Of a stretch of 64,000 bases of DNA, positions 36,301-45,904 are shown piece by piece. The DNA is from Arcuatula senhousia (lineage: Eukaryota > Mollusca > Bivalvia > Mytilida > Mytilidae). How positions within the stretch are numbered: position 1 is the first letter of the stretch; every line of letters starts with the position of its first letter. The notes under the pieces are model-generated. The model searched no databases, was not told where the DNA came from, and saw only the letters and a program-made list of their open reading frames with translations. Location of the stretch: assembly GCA_963971305.1 (NCBI GenBank), contig OZ020309.1, positions 7,681,001-7,745,000 of the forward strand, read 5' to 3'. The position numbers were made by a program, and so were the translations under genes.

Positions 36301-39300
36301 CATGGAAGCTTAAATGCATATCTGAGCTGTTCTCTGTAACTTGTTATAATCATGTCATAAAATCTCCTGACTGTGTCAAATACTTAGGTGTATCTATAGA
36401 TATAGATAAATATCTTAATTGTGAATATATTGTAACAAAAGTAAATTCTAGAAGTTCTTTTATGGAAAAGCAAAGTGCCTGGGCGCCAGATCAAGATTGA
36501 CTCTCACAACAGCTCTAATACAATTGTTTTTATTAATTACTATTCCTCTTCATCTTGATATACTAGCATTGGGAAAGGGGTAGCGAATAAATTGCAAGAA
36601 CTACAGAATTAAGTTCTAAGGTTTATTTGGGACCAAGAGCTAATTCTAGATCAAGCCAACATGTTATGTTATCTGTCGTAAATAGAGTTAAACAGCTAAA
36701 ACTTAACCATGTGTAAAATATATTTTTATGGAATTGCTCGAGATTACATGTCATCAGTTGTTTTTTTTTGTAATTCAAACAACACCAGAAGGTCATCCAA
36801 CTTATGTTTTTGTCCCAAATTCAATATTTGTAGCAAGAATACATTTTTATACATTTCTATTTATTGCGATCCATGACAAGAACAATGTACCAGCAAAAAT
36901 TACGGCAGGGAAAGTGCCATTTTTAATCGTACGAGGGTTTTCTCACGTTTTCTGTATTATATGCCGGACGGCCTGGCATGATTCAGATACTAAGATTCTG
37001 GTGAAAATGTTGGCAAAACGCACAAAATTATCACAATGGAACTTAGTAGTATTTAATGGACATATACCGACAGACTAGGGGGTAGCGATTTTATGAAAGA
37101 AGTCGGGCAACGGTTGAACGGAAAGATATTAACATTATGAGAATGGCTCATTTTAGATGTATCATCATGAGAATTATTTGCTTACTTTCACAGTTGATTC
37201 CAATATAACCCACCATACAAAGACAGGTAAATGACGTCACTCCATTCTTGCAGGTTCCACCGTTTTGACAAACAACCTTGTCACACGGAGGAGCTGGAAA
37301 ATAAACTTCCATAAATAGTTACATGGTTTGGCACCATCACACAGAGTAGCTAAGCTGGAAAATTAATAGCCGTAAATAGATCTACAAGGAAATGTGAATG
37401 AAAAAGTGATTGAGTGTGTGAATTTTGTGCGTTGTACAAGATTATCAGTAAGGGAAAGGTTTGCCCCTCCCCCCCAAAAAAAATAAAAAACTAGTTTAAT
37501 CCTGCCACATTTAATATGTGCCTGTCGTAAACCAGGAATCTTTGTCAAAAGCTTTTGTTTATATCTGTCTTCTTTTTGTTTATTCCCGGGCGGGGCCCGG
37601 GTGGCGAATAGGCCCGCAGCAGAGCCTAGCTTGTCGTAAGAGGCGACTAAGGGTCTTGGGATTCCGACGTCGGGTCGGTGCTCAGCCCACAGAGCGACCA
37701 AGTGTGTACCCTAGGTGGCTGGATACGGTAGCCCTCGTCCGCGGGGGTTGTCAGGTCTATAATACGGAAACCCTGACCGCCGACCATAGTGGGCCAACGT
37801 GTGTGGAGAGTGCCACGCTTCATGCACGTAAAAGACCCCTTTGTGGACCGCCCAGTAGTGCACCACATAGGCTAAATTTTCCGACCCTACCCATCTCTCC
37901 CCTTTTTCCTGTGGTTCTTCAAAATTTACCGGTCCTTTGTTTCCCACCCCATCCCCATATTTCATTTATCATCATCATTTCATGTTCATTTTATCATCCT
38001 TTTCATGTTCATCGCCTGTAAATAACCTATATAGCGTTGCACGGGCGTAAAACACCAACTCACTCACTCACTCTTTTTGTTGATTGTTTTTTGGATTGGG
38101 TTTGAATCTGATATACTTTATTTTTGTCTTGAGCCATTGCAAGACCGCGGGAAGCAACCTCTGGTCATGTTGAAAATTTTTTTGCAGTTTTCCATGGTAA
38201 TTTTTGAAATTGTCGTTTCTTTATGTTAGGGGACGACCATTTGATTCTGAGGGGGGCTGGCAGTTTGGGACGAGTCAGATTATTTATTTTCAAAATTTTG
38301 CAAGTCAGAAAATTTATTTTCCGCTGCTTAGCGGCGAGAATATTTATTAACTATATACCATACTAAAGAATCTTGTGCAAGATTATTATTTTATTTTATT
38401 TTTTTATTTTCTTCAAGGTAGAGGTCAGATTTTTTCAGGCCAGAATATTTTTTTACAAAAACTGCCAGCCCCCCCTTCAGAATCAAATGGTCCTCCCCTT
38501 AGTTGTGTCGCGTACACTTGTTCCACGTCTTTATATTGTCTATCTAAGTGCTTCTGTTTAGTTCTTGCATTTCCAGTGCAGTGGTTGGGTAAATTTGGCC
38601 AACAAAGTGCTTCCGATGAAGTTCTTTCATTTTCATTGGAGTGTGCTGTTAAATAATAATATATATATATTTTTAATTTCTTTCATATATGTTGTGAAGT
38701 TAGTTTAAAACAAAATTTAAAATACTTTTAATATTATTTCTCCCTTACTTTTTATACGACCGCAAAAAAAATGGGGACGTATAATAGTATGATGCTGTCG
38801 TCGTCGTTTGCGTCGTCGTCTGCGTTGTTGTCCAGAACTTTAGTGTTCCCACAATAACTTAAGTTCTAGTTATCCGATTGCTATGAAATTTGACAGTGAT
38901 GTTCCTTACCATTAAAGGGTGGATGGGATTGATTTTGGGGGTTCCCCTTTTTTCGTTTAGAAATAAGGGGCCATAAAGGGGCCAAAAATGCTACTTTTAT
39001 GTTTGTTGGCACAATTACTTTAGTTCTTGTTATCCAATTGCTTTGTAATTTGGCAATAATGTTCATTACCATAAAAGGATGAATGAGATTGGTTTTTAGG
39101 GTACCCCTTTTATTCGTTTCAAAATTAGGGGCCCAAAGGGGCAAAAAAATTCAAATATTATATTTTTTCCACTATAACTTTAATCCTAGTTGGCCTATTT
39201 CTGTGAAATTTGTCAAGAATTTTTCTTACAATGAAAGATTGAACCTGATGAATTTTCGCACCCCCCTTTTTCACTGTTATGTAATTTGGGGGTCAAAATC

Positions 39301-41187
39301 GAAACTTTTTTAATTGTGGTCCGATTTTGAATTTTTTTTTTGCTCGTTTGTTCTTGTCAAGTAGCGGATACAAAATTAAGAATTAAATTTTGCAACCCCC
39401 CCCCCTTTTCCCCCCTATTATGTAATTAGGGGCCAAATTCATTTTTTATTTGTGGTACGATTTTGAACTTTTTTTTTGCATGTTTTTGCGACCCTCCCTT
39501 TTTCCACAATTACGTAATAAGGGGCCTAAAGGTACCAAAATCAGTACTTTTTTATTTGTGGTCCCATTTTGAAAGTTTATTTTGCATGTTCTTGTCAAAT
39601 AGCGGATACAAAATTGAGAATTATTTTTGTGGACCCTCTTTTCTCACCTACTATGTAATAAAGGGCCAAAATTGAAACTTTTTTACTCGTTCAAACTTTA
39701 CTTTAAAAAAAATTCCAGTAACCAAAACTCATCAATCCACAATAGGCTTTTAAAATGTGAGTGGAAAGTCCACCATAAGCTGCATGTGTCAAAAACCTTT
39801 GTCAGTCCACCATAAGCTGCATGTGTCAAAAACCTTTGTCAGTCCACCATGGGCTGCATGTGTCCAGAACAATTGACAATCCATATTGGGCCTAAAACGT
39901 ACAGGGTTCAACATGCTGCGGTCGTATTATGCTGCGCTCGGCGAAGCTTTTTATTCTTTTTTTTTCAGAAACTTAAGGGACGGACCATTTAACTTTAAGA
40001 CTTTTTATTTTGGTCAGAAAATTTATCAAAATATTCATTTTTCGAAGGAGTTTAAATATTTAGTTTTTTTTTTGCCAAAATTTAGATGGTCGGTCCCTAA
40101 ATGTCGTACCGTAAGCCTCTTTGAGATCATTCCTGTAAAATGTGTAAAGTCGGAGGTAACCGTGGCGACGTCTTTGCGAATATAAAACTTACCAACTGTA
40201 ACACAAACATGTCCATTACTTTTTGTCTTGACACATTTTCGTGAGTTATCACACGGATTGGCGTGACAGGAGTCACTGTTCTGGAAAACATTCATATTTA
40301 ATTAAAGCAGAACTAAACAAAACTACAACCAAGTTACAGGCTTATACTCATTATTTTCGGCTGTTTTTCTTGATGGCGGTTTGCTATAAAAATAAGTTTA
40401 TAAACGAGGTATTATTTTTGTATGCAACATTTGCAAAATTTGAAAATTAATGGATTGACAGTTATTAAGTGTTCCAAGTGTAAAAAAGTAACGGGTTTGA
40501 CGAGTACGGATCAGTTGTAAAGCTTACATACACCTAAGAGCCAGGAAGTAAATCTCTACATAAGGCGTTTTATGTATTCCCAAGCAGCGCGATAGATGAA
40601 CATGAAATGGGTGATAAAATGAACATTAAATGATGATAAAGTTTAGAAAATGGGGACACAAGATGGAGGAGCGTATTGACTAACTTTGGAAAATAAAGTG
40701 ATGGATAGGGACTGGCAATTTAGCCTTCTGCATTGGGTTTCTATAGCTACGCGTCCTACTCTTATCAAGACCTGCAAAGTGGTTTCTTGAGAAAAATATG
40801 ATTTTGACCATTTTTTAAAGAGCCCTCATAAAGAAAACTATGACAATTGTTATGTTCATGTAATTTAAAAAAGTTTTATATTTTAAATATTCTTACCATT
40901 GTCCAAGTGTTTATAGGAGAATGCAAACAGCCGACAGAAATCTCTGATGTTCCTCCAGCTTTAAGTAGTTCGCAAGTCAATGTGGTTGGGTTGTAGTTTA
41001 TACCCTCACACTGGTCTTGGTAGATACAACGTCGGCCGCACATCTTTAATCCCATTTTATCGTAAGCGACAATAACATCGGCATTCCTGTAAGTGTCGGA
41101 ATAAGTAGTGCCGGTCTGAATATATATGGAACAACTGTATGCAACTTTTGAAAATGTAAAAAGTATGACAAATGTCGACAAATGCAT
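33250..41187 (-). CDS. Secreted PAN/apple-EGF-MAM domain protein, six exons
   Basis: Exons (minus): 41187-40897, 40280-40193, 37293-37186, 36114-35977, 35457-35210, 33333-33250. All five introns are GT...AG and the phases fit (0, 1, 1, 1, 0). The sum is 957 nt, 318 residues plus TAA. Residues 1-18 form a hydrophobic signal peptide (MHLSTFVILFTFSKVAYS). About 19-97 is PAN/apple-like, with the CGRRC...C...TC spacing. About 98-126 is a four-cysteine half-EGF and 127-163 a complete six-cysteine EGF (CQNGGTC...CLC...GINC). From 164 to 318 is a MAM domain (FDSGWC...DW start, LCLQFYYHMYG, FECIRG, AVDDIKLI, final Cys). MAM and EGF modules mediate extracellular adhesion. The combination is typical of invertebrate secreted or matrix proteins; there is no transmembrane segment. 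I know no orthologue by name. Expression was not tested; the frame is intact. Confidence 0.85.
33543..34128 (-). pseudogene. Penelope-like element copy C, heavily decayed, in intron 5
   Basis: On the minus strand, 34128-33946 corresponds to the segment before the RT active site (YLMVDYTKTFSIILSLRKKK parallels KFLVVDYIKTYFVINESKKK of copy A). Then come GIPMGTN near 33920 and a stretch like 'aggaagtctgcttcatatct' (33715-33735). The 3' end with 'aatgccccattagtacctct' is at 33553-33575. Internal deletions remove the YIDD box. Confidence 0.65.
34130..34615 (+). repeat. Tandem array, about 145-bp units, in intron 5
   Basis: About three and a half units contain 'ttcttggttaaggtccatta', 'gggtcaatgatatttcacca' and 'aggtcactgtgacctatatt'. 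A short CGTCCGTCC block precedes it (34108-34120). Confidence 0.7.
35210..35457 (-). CDS. Exon 5: MAM domain, central part
   Basis: 248 nt, phase 1 in and 0 out. GWYVYTEATGS...ARFTSGVLTPSTSLCLQFYYHMYG and WIISGNQGDIWFSKRITI are characteristic MAM strands. Donor GTACGA. Confidence 0.8.
35977..36114 (-). CDS. Exon 4: MAM domain, N-terminal part
   Basis: 138 nt, phase 1 to 1. It encodes CSFDSGWCAGWQN...DWIRNSG...TGPTSD, the usual start of a MAM domain. The acceptor TTTAATTTAG lies at the edge of a decayed hammerhead repeat. The donor side is partly duplicated at about 35918-35960. Confidence 0.8.
36120..36245 (-). ncRNA. Hammerhead-ribozyme repeat, internally deleted, in intron 3
   Basis: Inverted, it matches the 54890 copy on both sides: TTGGTAGAGCGCCTCTGGTGAGTCTTGAATA and then CGTAGCAAAATTATTTGCCTGGAACT. 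About 20 bases holding the GAAA core and stem III are missing. Inactive as a ribozyme. It abuts the acceptor of exon 4. Confidence 0.6.
36250..36800 (+). pseudogene. Non-LTR retrotransposon fragment, C-terminal RT region
   Basis: The frame 36285-36500 (ENHVIKSPDCVKYLGVSID-like, with NHVIKSPDCVKYLGVSID visible) and a frame near 36650-36720 (SVVNRVKQLKLNHV) follow the order seen downstream of the RT domain in CR1/Jockey-like elements. Frameshifts and stops are present. Its clade cannot be fixed. It lies antisense in intron 3. Confidence 0.55.
36801..37185. other. Intron 3, 5' part
   Basis: A 116-codon plus-strand frame (36728-37078) overlaps it but has no motif that I recognise. Antisense and intronic, it is probably accidental or the tail of the neighbouring LINE scrap. 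Confidence 0.35.
37186..37293 (-). CDS. Exon 3: complete EGF-like domain
   Basis: 108 nt, phase 1 to 1, the classic shuffling-competent EGF exon. Six cysteines: C-x4-C-x5-C-x8-C-x-C-x8-C within PPCDKVVCQNGGTCKNGV and its continuation. No calcium-binding D/N...D/N signature was seen. Confidence 0.85.
37591..38073 (+). repeat. GC-rich SINE-like element, copy 2, in intron 2
   Basis: Nearly identical to the copy at 14093-14572. It starts CGGGGCCCGGGTGGCGAATA and keeps GTAAGAGGCGACTAAGGGTC, deleted in copy 1. It ends CGTAAAACACCAACTCACTC with an (ACTC)n tail. The high similarity suggests recent activity. It is antisense to the host gene. Confidence 0.75.
38226..38501. mobile_element. PIF/Harbinger-like MITE, 270 bp
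   Basis: The element is 38229-38498, flanked by TTA on both sides. TIRs of about 40 bp read GGGGACGACCATTTGATTCT and, inverted from the right, GGGGAGGACCATTTGATTCT. A 3-bp TTA duplication is usual for PIF/Harbinger. Intron 2; no coding capacity. Confidence 0.75.
38754..39945 (+). repeat. Tandem-unit repeat with ATACGACCGCA termini, intron 2
   Basis: It starts ATACGACCGCAAAAA, has a GTCGTCGTCG block at 38796-38822 and then about five diverged units. Those carry 'agttctagttatccgattgc', 'atgaaatttgacagtgatgt' and 'aataaggggcc' words. It ends near TGCGGTCGTATTATGCTGCG (39917-39936). About three copies of a 37-bp minisatellite (tccaccataagctgcatgtg...) lie at 39767-39865. Confidence 0.65.
39968..40110. 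repeat. Short TIR element (AGGGACGGACCATTTAA), intron 2
   Basis: TTAAGGGACGGACCATTTAA on the left and AGATGGTCGGTCCCTAAATG on the right form inverted ends around about 90 bp. It resembles the 38229 MITE termini and a half copy at 34858-34880. Confidence 0.55.
40193..40280 (-). CDS. Exon 2: half-EGF cysteine-rich module
   Basis: 88 nt, acceptor TTTTCCAG, donor GTAAGT, phase 0 in and 1 out. Four cysteines in SCHANPC...RKC...VC; the last two EGF cysteines are missing. Its near-identical inverted copy is at 24040-24127. Confidence 0.8.
40565..40800 (-). repeat. SINE-like element, inverted, in intron 1
   Basis: Inverted homologue of 23535-23735: 'gcagcgcgatagatgaacat', 'gataaaatgaacattaaatg', 'cttatcaagacctgcaaagt'. 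It lies at the matching position of the inverted duplication that also carries exon 2. Confidence 0.65.
40897..41187 (-). CDS. Exon 1: signal peptide and PAN/apple-like module
   Basis: ATG at 41187 gives 97 codons ending in a complete codon before donor GTAAGA (40896). Cysteines follow the hydrophobic leader in a CGRRC...DQC...TC...GC order. 'CEGINYNPTTLTCEL' is the PAN-like core. Confidence 0.8.
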
Positions 41188-41648
41188 ACTCTTAATTAAT
41201 TCCTCGGTGTCATTTGTTTTATGTTATAAAAGCATCTGAGTGATAGAAACAAACAACATTCGTTGACAACTTTTTTGTTAATTAGAAATGATAGTGCGCG
41301 TTGCCTGAAGTTAAATTGATAATTAAATTATGCATTTGATCTTTACTGTGACAAATATCTAGTTAGAAAAATGATACGATTCTATATTTGCTTTCAATTT
41401 CATAAATTTCAGCAAAAAGTATATGAAACAAATAAATTCTCCTTTTTAAAATTTAATATTTATTGGCTTAATGTCTTTTCGAAAGCATTCTTAAATAATT
41501 TACATGACAATATGAAGTAATAATTATTTTTTGTTCATCATGATAAAAATATAATGCAAGCTTATGTAATATTTTTGGATGAACGCATTAAAAATAGAAA
41601 TTCACACAGCTGTAAAATTATTCTATTATCGCCGATGTGTGCATGACT
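41188..41648. promoter_or_regulatory. Upstream region of the PAN/EGF/MAM gene
   Basis: This is the likely 5'UTR and promoter side of the minus-strand gene. I see no convincing TATA box or initiator that I could place with confidence; the sequence is AT-rich throughout. Confidence 0.25.
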
Positions 41649-42436
41649 CAGATCACGGGGTCAGATCGGAAAGTAAAGAGGCTGTTGTATTATGCTTTTT
41701 TTCGCGTATCAAAGTTGTATTATGCTAAATTATAAGCGTAAAAACTGCTTCTCTAACTAAAAGGTCAGGAATTAGAACGTAATTTTAATAATAATCTAGA
41801 TGTTGAGAGCTGTTATTGCTTATATTTAAGAATCAAAGACTTTAAGGTAAGTTCTGAGATGCCTATTCGAAGAAAAAATCTTTCCGTAAAGTGGACAATT
41901 TTCCCAAATAAGCCTGCAACTGATGAGTAATGAGTGATTCGTGTCAAAGTATCAGTACCCCTATTTTCAAACAGCAAATTCTAGCCCAAGTTCGGCCAAT
42001 AATGCTTATTCTTGCATATAAGCAGCGCTTCTAGGCGTTATTAAGAAAAAAACACACATCATGTATCGCATCTGGAAAGCAAGGTAGTTCAAATAAGATT
42101 GTTTAACGACATTTTCTATTATAAGCCAACTTTGCATAAGTTATGTTTTGCTAAGACTATTGTGAGTATGTTATGCTTCATTATTGTAATATACAAACAG
42201 AAAATTATATGGGTGTATTATATTGATTTCCCCTTTTAAGCGGCGCTTAAATATTGTAATGATTTGGGGTTAAACTACTCGATAAATAGAACACAACTGC
42301 TTTAGTTCACAAATATATAGCGCCATTCCAAAATTATGCACCACATCAAATAACTAAAAAGTACACATCTAACTTCTGTCACCAAAATTGTGAAATAATT
42401 CATGAAAAGCGATAGAAACGTCAAATGGTATTGTAT

Positions 42437-42620
42437 ATAATAAAGGTAATAATCAAAATACCGAAGTTTGAGGTCCAAGAGAAAAGACAAAACAAAGAAG
42501 ACATACCCCCCAAAAAGTTGAAGATCTCAATGGTCCTGAATTGGTATAGACATTTCAAAAGAAATAGTTTTAACCAGGTATTACCGCTTCAAACCTCCCT
42601 TTAAACGATATATGTAGATA
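42437..42620 (+). repeat. ATAAAGGTAATAACAAA-family repeat
   Basis: 'aataaaggtaataatcaaaa' then 'aagagaaaagacaaaacaaa' and 'gacatttcaaaagaaatagt', in the same order as the copy at 53785-53960. Confidence 0.6.
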
Positions 42621-42834
42621 ACCAGTATTGTAAGGGACGCGCAAAAGAATTGGCGGACATGGAAGACAACACATACATTTTCACTGTAGTTATTTAGAGT
42701 AAACTTGTATAATTTATCTCTTCAATATTTATTTTGACAAGATTTATGACTTCTTCTGGTGTCTCTGAAACGATGTCAGCTAGAAGAAACCTTAATTCCC
42801 ACACGCTTGGCAGATATATCTTGGCTCTCTTTGC

Positions 42835-43788
42835 TTTTTCAGTCCATGTGAGATATTGCCATCACTTGGCGTCCGTCGTCGTCGTCTGTCGTCCGTTAAC
42901 AATTTTATAAAAATCTTCTCCTCTGAAACTACTGATCAGAATTTAATGATCCTTAGGATGGCCTGCACCAAACGCGTGTTTCGATTTTTGATTCGTCAAA
43001 AAGCATGGCTGTCGTTACTAAAAATAGACCAGAGGTCAGACTACTGTCTTTGATCTGTAAATCAAAAAGTATAAGAGATTGGTGAAATCTGATGCCACCC
43101 TACTCACAGGGGCTTGTGTACAGTAACAAAAATAAAAATCTCCCTATATACCCTTTCGAAAGGGTATATAGGGGGATTTTTATTTTTTTACTGTACACAA
43201 GTTATAGGGAGATTTTTATTTCTTTACTGTACACAAGACCCTGTGCCCTACTGCTTCAGCATCAAAAGTCCTACAAAAGTCTCCATTGTGTCGAAGTTGT
43301 CAGATGATCCCTTATAGGGGTTACAGCCCCTTAAAGGTGATAAATAGCGTATTTTCATGTCTTTGGCTTACAGAATGAAAACTATTGCAGATAGAGAAAA
43401 GCAGTTGGTTGCTTTAATGTTCAGCTAATTTAGCTCTACAAAAGCATTCATAGAGTTGAAGTTGTCAGATAACACCTTAGAGGGAATACAGACCCTAAAT
43501 TAACATGTTTTCATGTTTTAGGCTTATACATGTATAATCAAAACTATAGCAGATAAAGAAAAGTGGTTGCTTGCTTAAATTTTTAGTTCATTAAGCTATT
43601 AACAAAAGTCAAAGTTGTCAGTTGGCACTTTAAGTAACATTTTGCACGGTTTGGCCTACAGAATGAAAACTATTGCTGAAAGAGAAAAGCTGTTGCTTGC
43701 TTAAATGTTCAGCTTATTAAGCTCTACAAAGTTCTTCACAGGGTTGACATCAAGACCAGGTGAGCGATTCAGGCTTCTGGGAGACTCT
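42835..43788 (-). repeat. AGAGGCTC-family tandem-unit repeat, full-length, inverted
   Basis: It ends with CCAGGTGAGCGATTCAGGCT / TCTGGGAGACTCT (43757-43790), the inverse of the family start. Its other end is CATCACTTGGCGTCCGTCGTCGTCGTC (42859-42885). Units of about 150 bp ('ctattgcagatagagaaaag', 'gtcagataacaccttagagg') are inverse relatives of the 63.3-kb array. A palindrome is inserted at 43104-43246. Confidence 0.7.
43104..43246. repeat. Near-perfect palindrome with a third arm
   Basis: 43113-43201 is a nearly perfect inverted repeat centred on TTCGAA (43155-43160), with arms of about 44 bp (CTTGTGTACAGTAACAAAAA...). A third copy of the right arm follows at 43202-43236 and extends pairing with the left side (CACAGGG...CCCTGTG). 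Almost no spacer is present. Confidence 0.85.
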
Positions 43789-44310
43789 GTTTCGTGTTGC
43801 AACAAATGACGCTTCTTAGAGAAGGATTTGTGAAATGTACCACACTTGAACAGGGAGGGTTTCCTTTCCTTGTCACAATTCTGATGGTGACTTCTTAGCG
43901 AGCTGTATCTGTGCCTTTTCAGTCAAATTTCACATTGAAATGGAGCTTAACCGCCATGGCTTTCTAAATGGGCGGTTACATTTTGCTACTCATAAAAACC
44001 TCTACCGCATACATCGCAAATATGAGTTGGCTTTTCTGTGTGGCGTTTGACATGAAGTTTGAGTGCCCCCTTTGGCCGCAGTACCTTATGACATCTATCA
44101 CATTTATGTCCGGGGTGTTTATGAGTACCTTATGACATCTATCACATTTATGTCCGGGGTGTTTATGGGCATCAGCTTTATGCTTTGCTAACTGGTACTT
44201 TCTAGCAAAATATATACTACATGCCTGGCAAGAGTGTTACACCTCCTTGGGATCATGAGATTTTTTGTGCCTTTGGAGGCTGCTTTTGTGTTTGAAACCC
44301 CCACAAATCA
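43789..44310 (-). pseudogene. C2H2 zinc-finger protein fragment, broken
   Basis: On the minus strand, successive finger motifs read CGGFKHKSSLQRHKKSH, then C..C...FARKYQLAKHKADAH, then CDRCHKVLRPKGALKLHVKRH with a TEKPTH linker. After these come CDVCGRGF... with a stop inside, and two poorer fingers ending KSFSKKRHLLQH. Linker and spacing are those of classical C2H2 DNA-binding proteins. In-frame stops occur after the first finger and inside the fourth. A 44-bp tandem duplication (44080-44123 and 44124-44167) shifts the frame. The frame ends abruptly at the AGAGGCTC repeat (43788). It lies inside transposon 3, so it may be a captured gene fragment. Confidence 0.75.
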
Positions 44311-45319
44311 ATCCAGTAATATTTTTAGATTTGGTTTGCGCATTTATCTGCATCATATCACAATGAATTTCATGAAAATTAATTGATATGTGCGGATAAG
44401 AAGGGGGTTACTCTCCTTGTCATCTAATAGTTCAATTTAAGTCTATATTTGCAAAGGGAAACCAAGAGTAAACCCAATCAAATTCTTATCAAATAGGAAG
44501 TGTAGTAGATCTATGTCACTAAGATTGGGTTAAAATTTCATAAAAAAACATTGAGGGGTTATGGATAAGAGACGAATAAGCTGCCAGCCACCACCCTTCT
44601 GTTCAGATAAGGGCTTTTCTTCAGATACTCGCGGAACATGGACAGACATCCCACTACATTTCATGCAAGGGTATAACCATTCGCCTTAAACTTTGCTGTA
44701 ATGTAAAATATTTTATTTGTTCATTTTAATTATATATGGAATAAATGTCTTATAAACGTCAAAATTGTGCCGAGGAATAATAATTTTGTATTGGTATTTT
44801 GAGCTTGTTTGCATTACACATACGATGTCTAAAGCATAACATAACTTTATATGGGTTAACAAACGCAAAATACAACAATATTGTTCTTATCAATAAAGTT
44901 AAAGCTTTATTTACGTAAACATAATGTTTTACTTGAAATGTATCACTCAAGCAAAACATACCATATAATAAAGGTTAAGAACATAGTATACATGCCTATT
45001 TAAGCCTGAAAACAGACTTACTTGAATCATTTTGAACGATCTTAGTCGGTTGTTGAAAACTGTGACGCGTTTCAACAAATTACCAGTGACGGTACAATTT
45101 CAAATAAGTATAGGTATTATACCAAAATATATCTTTCTTACAATGGGCCAAATGATATTTGGGTAAGTTTAAGCATTTGCGAGTTTATAACGGTTTAATA
45201 AAGTTGTCGTGTAAAAGATAGCATAATTCATGCGTATCATCAACTAAACTTAACCGGACGTCGTAGAATTGAGCTTAATACAACAACCTCTTTACTTTCC
45301 GATCTGACCCCGTGCAGAT

Positions 45320-45904
45320 GAATACCCTTCTAAAGAAGATATGGTTCACGTACATGTACCCTTCTCAGTGTAATAGCTAGTGGTAACCAATTATCTCCCC
45401 TGCAGAAAAGATCTGTGTTTTTAAATGTTTAAGCAATGACCATAACGATGGCGTCGGCATTAAAACAATCTTCAATTTTCATTTATTACAATTGGATTAG
45501 ACTATTATAGTATACGAGTGACATGTTATATTATTGAAGAATCTTTTCTGTTGTGTAAATAGTTGTTTATAAGGTCAACAAAGAAGTATATAGTTTAACA
45601 ACTCGAGTGAAACTTGCCGGACGTTGGAAACGATAAGAATGTAAACTCAACCTTTTAAAAAATCGCCTTAATGCCTGCAGTACATTCTTGAAACTTGTGG
45701 AAATGTTAGGTTATTACTATAGGAAAAAATGAGATGTGGAATAAGTGTACGCGACACAGCTAGCATAAGAAGCGGTAATTCAAAAAAATCACAACGGAAA
45801 ACCGCCAGCAGCCTCCAAAGGCAAGGAGGCACTATTTGCCGCCCTGTAATCGGCCCAAGGTCTTAATAAAATGAATTTAATTCAAATCAAGTCACGAAAA
45901 CGTC
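45320..45904. repeat. Mostly featureless; family-R fragment at 45735-45880
   Basis: 'gtgtacgcgacacagctagc' and 'aaaaccgccagcagcctcca' at 45748-45820 belong to family R. The rest shows nothing. Confidence 0.5.

Larger units (their letters stand above)
41649..45319. mobile_element. Composite DNA transposon 3 (5-bp TSD, CACGGGGTC termini) carrying a zinc-finger fragment
   Basis: The body is 41654-45314 (3,661 bp). TIRs of about 38 bp (CACGGGGTCAGATCGGAAAG...) differ at one position by my count. CAGAT flanks both ends (41649-41653 and 45315-45319). The word GTTGTATTATGCT occurs twice just inside the left end (about 41685 and 41717) and as a variant at the right end. Inside are an ATAAAGGTAATAA repeat, an AGAGGCTC-family repeat, a palindrome and a C2H2 zinc-finger pseudogene. 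No transposase was seen. Size, duplication length and CA start resemble transposons 1 and 2. Confidence 0.8.
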
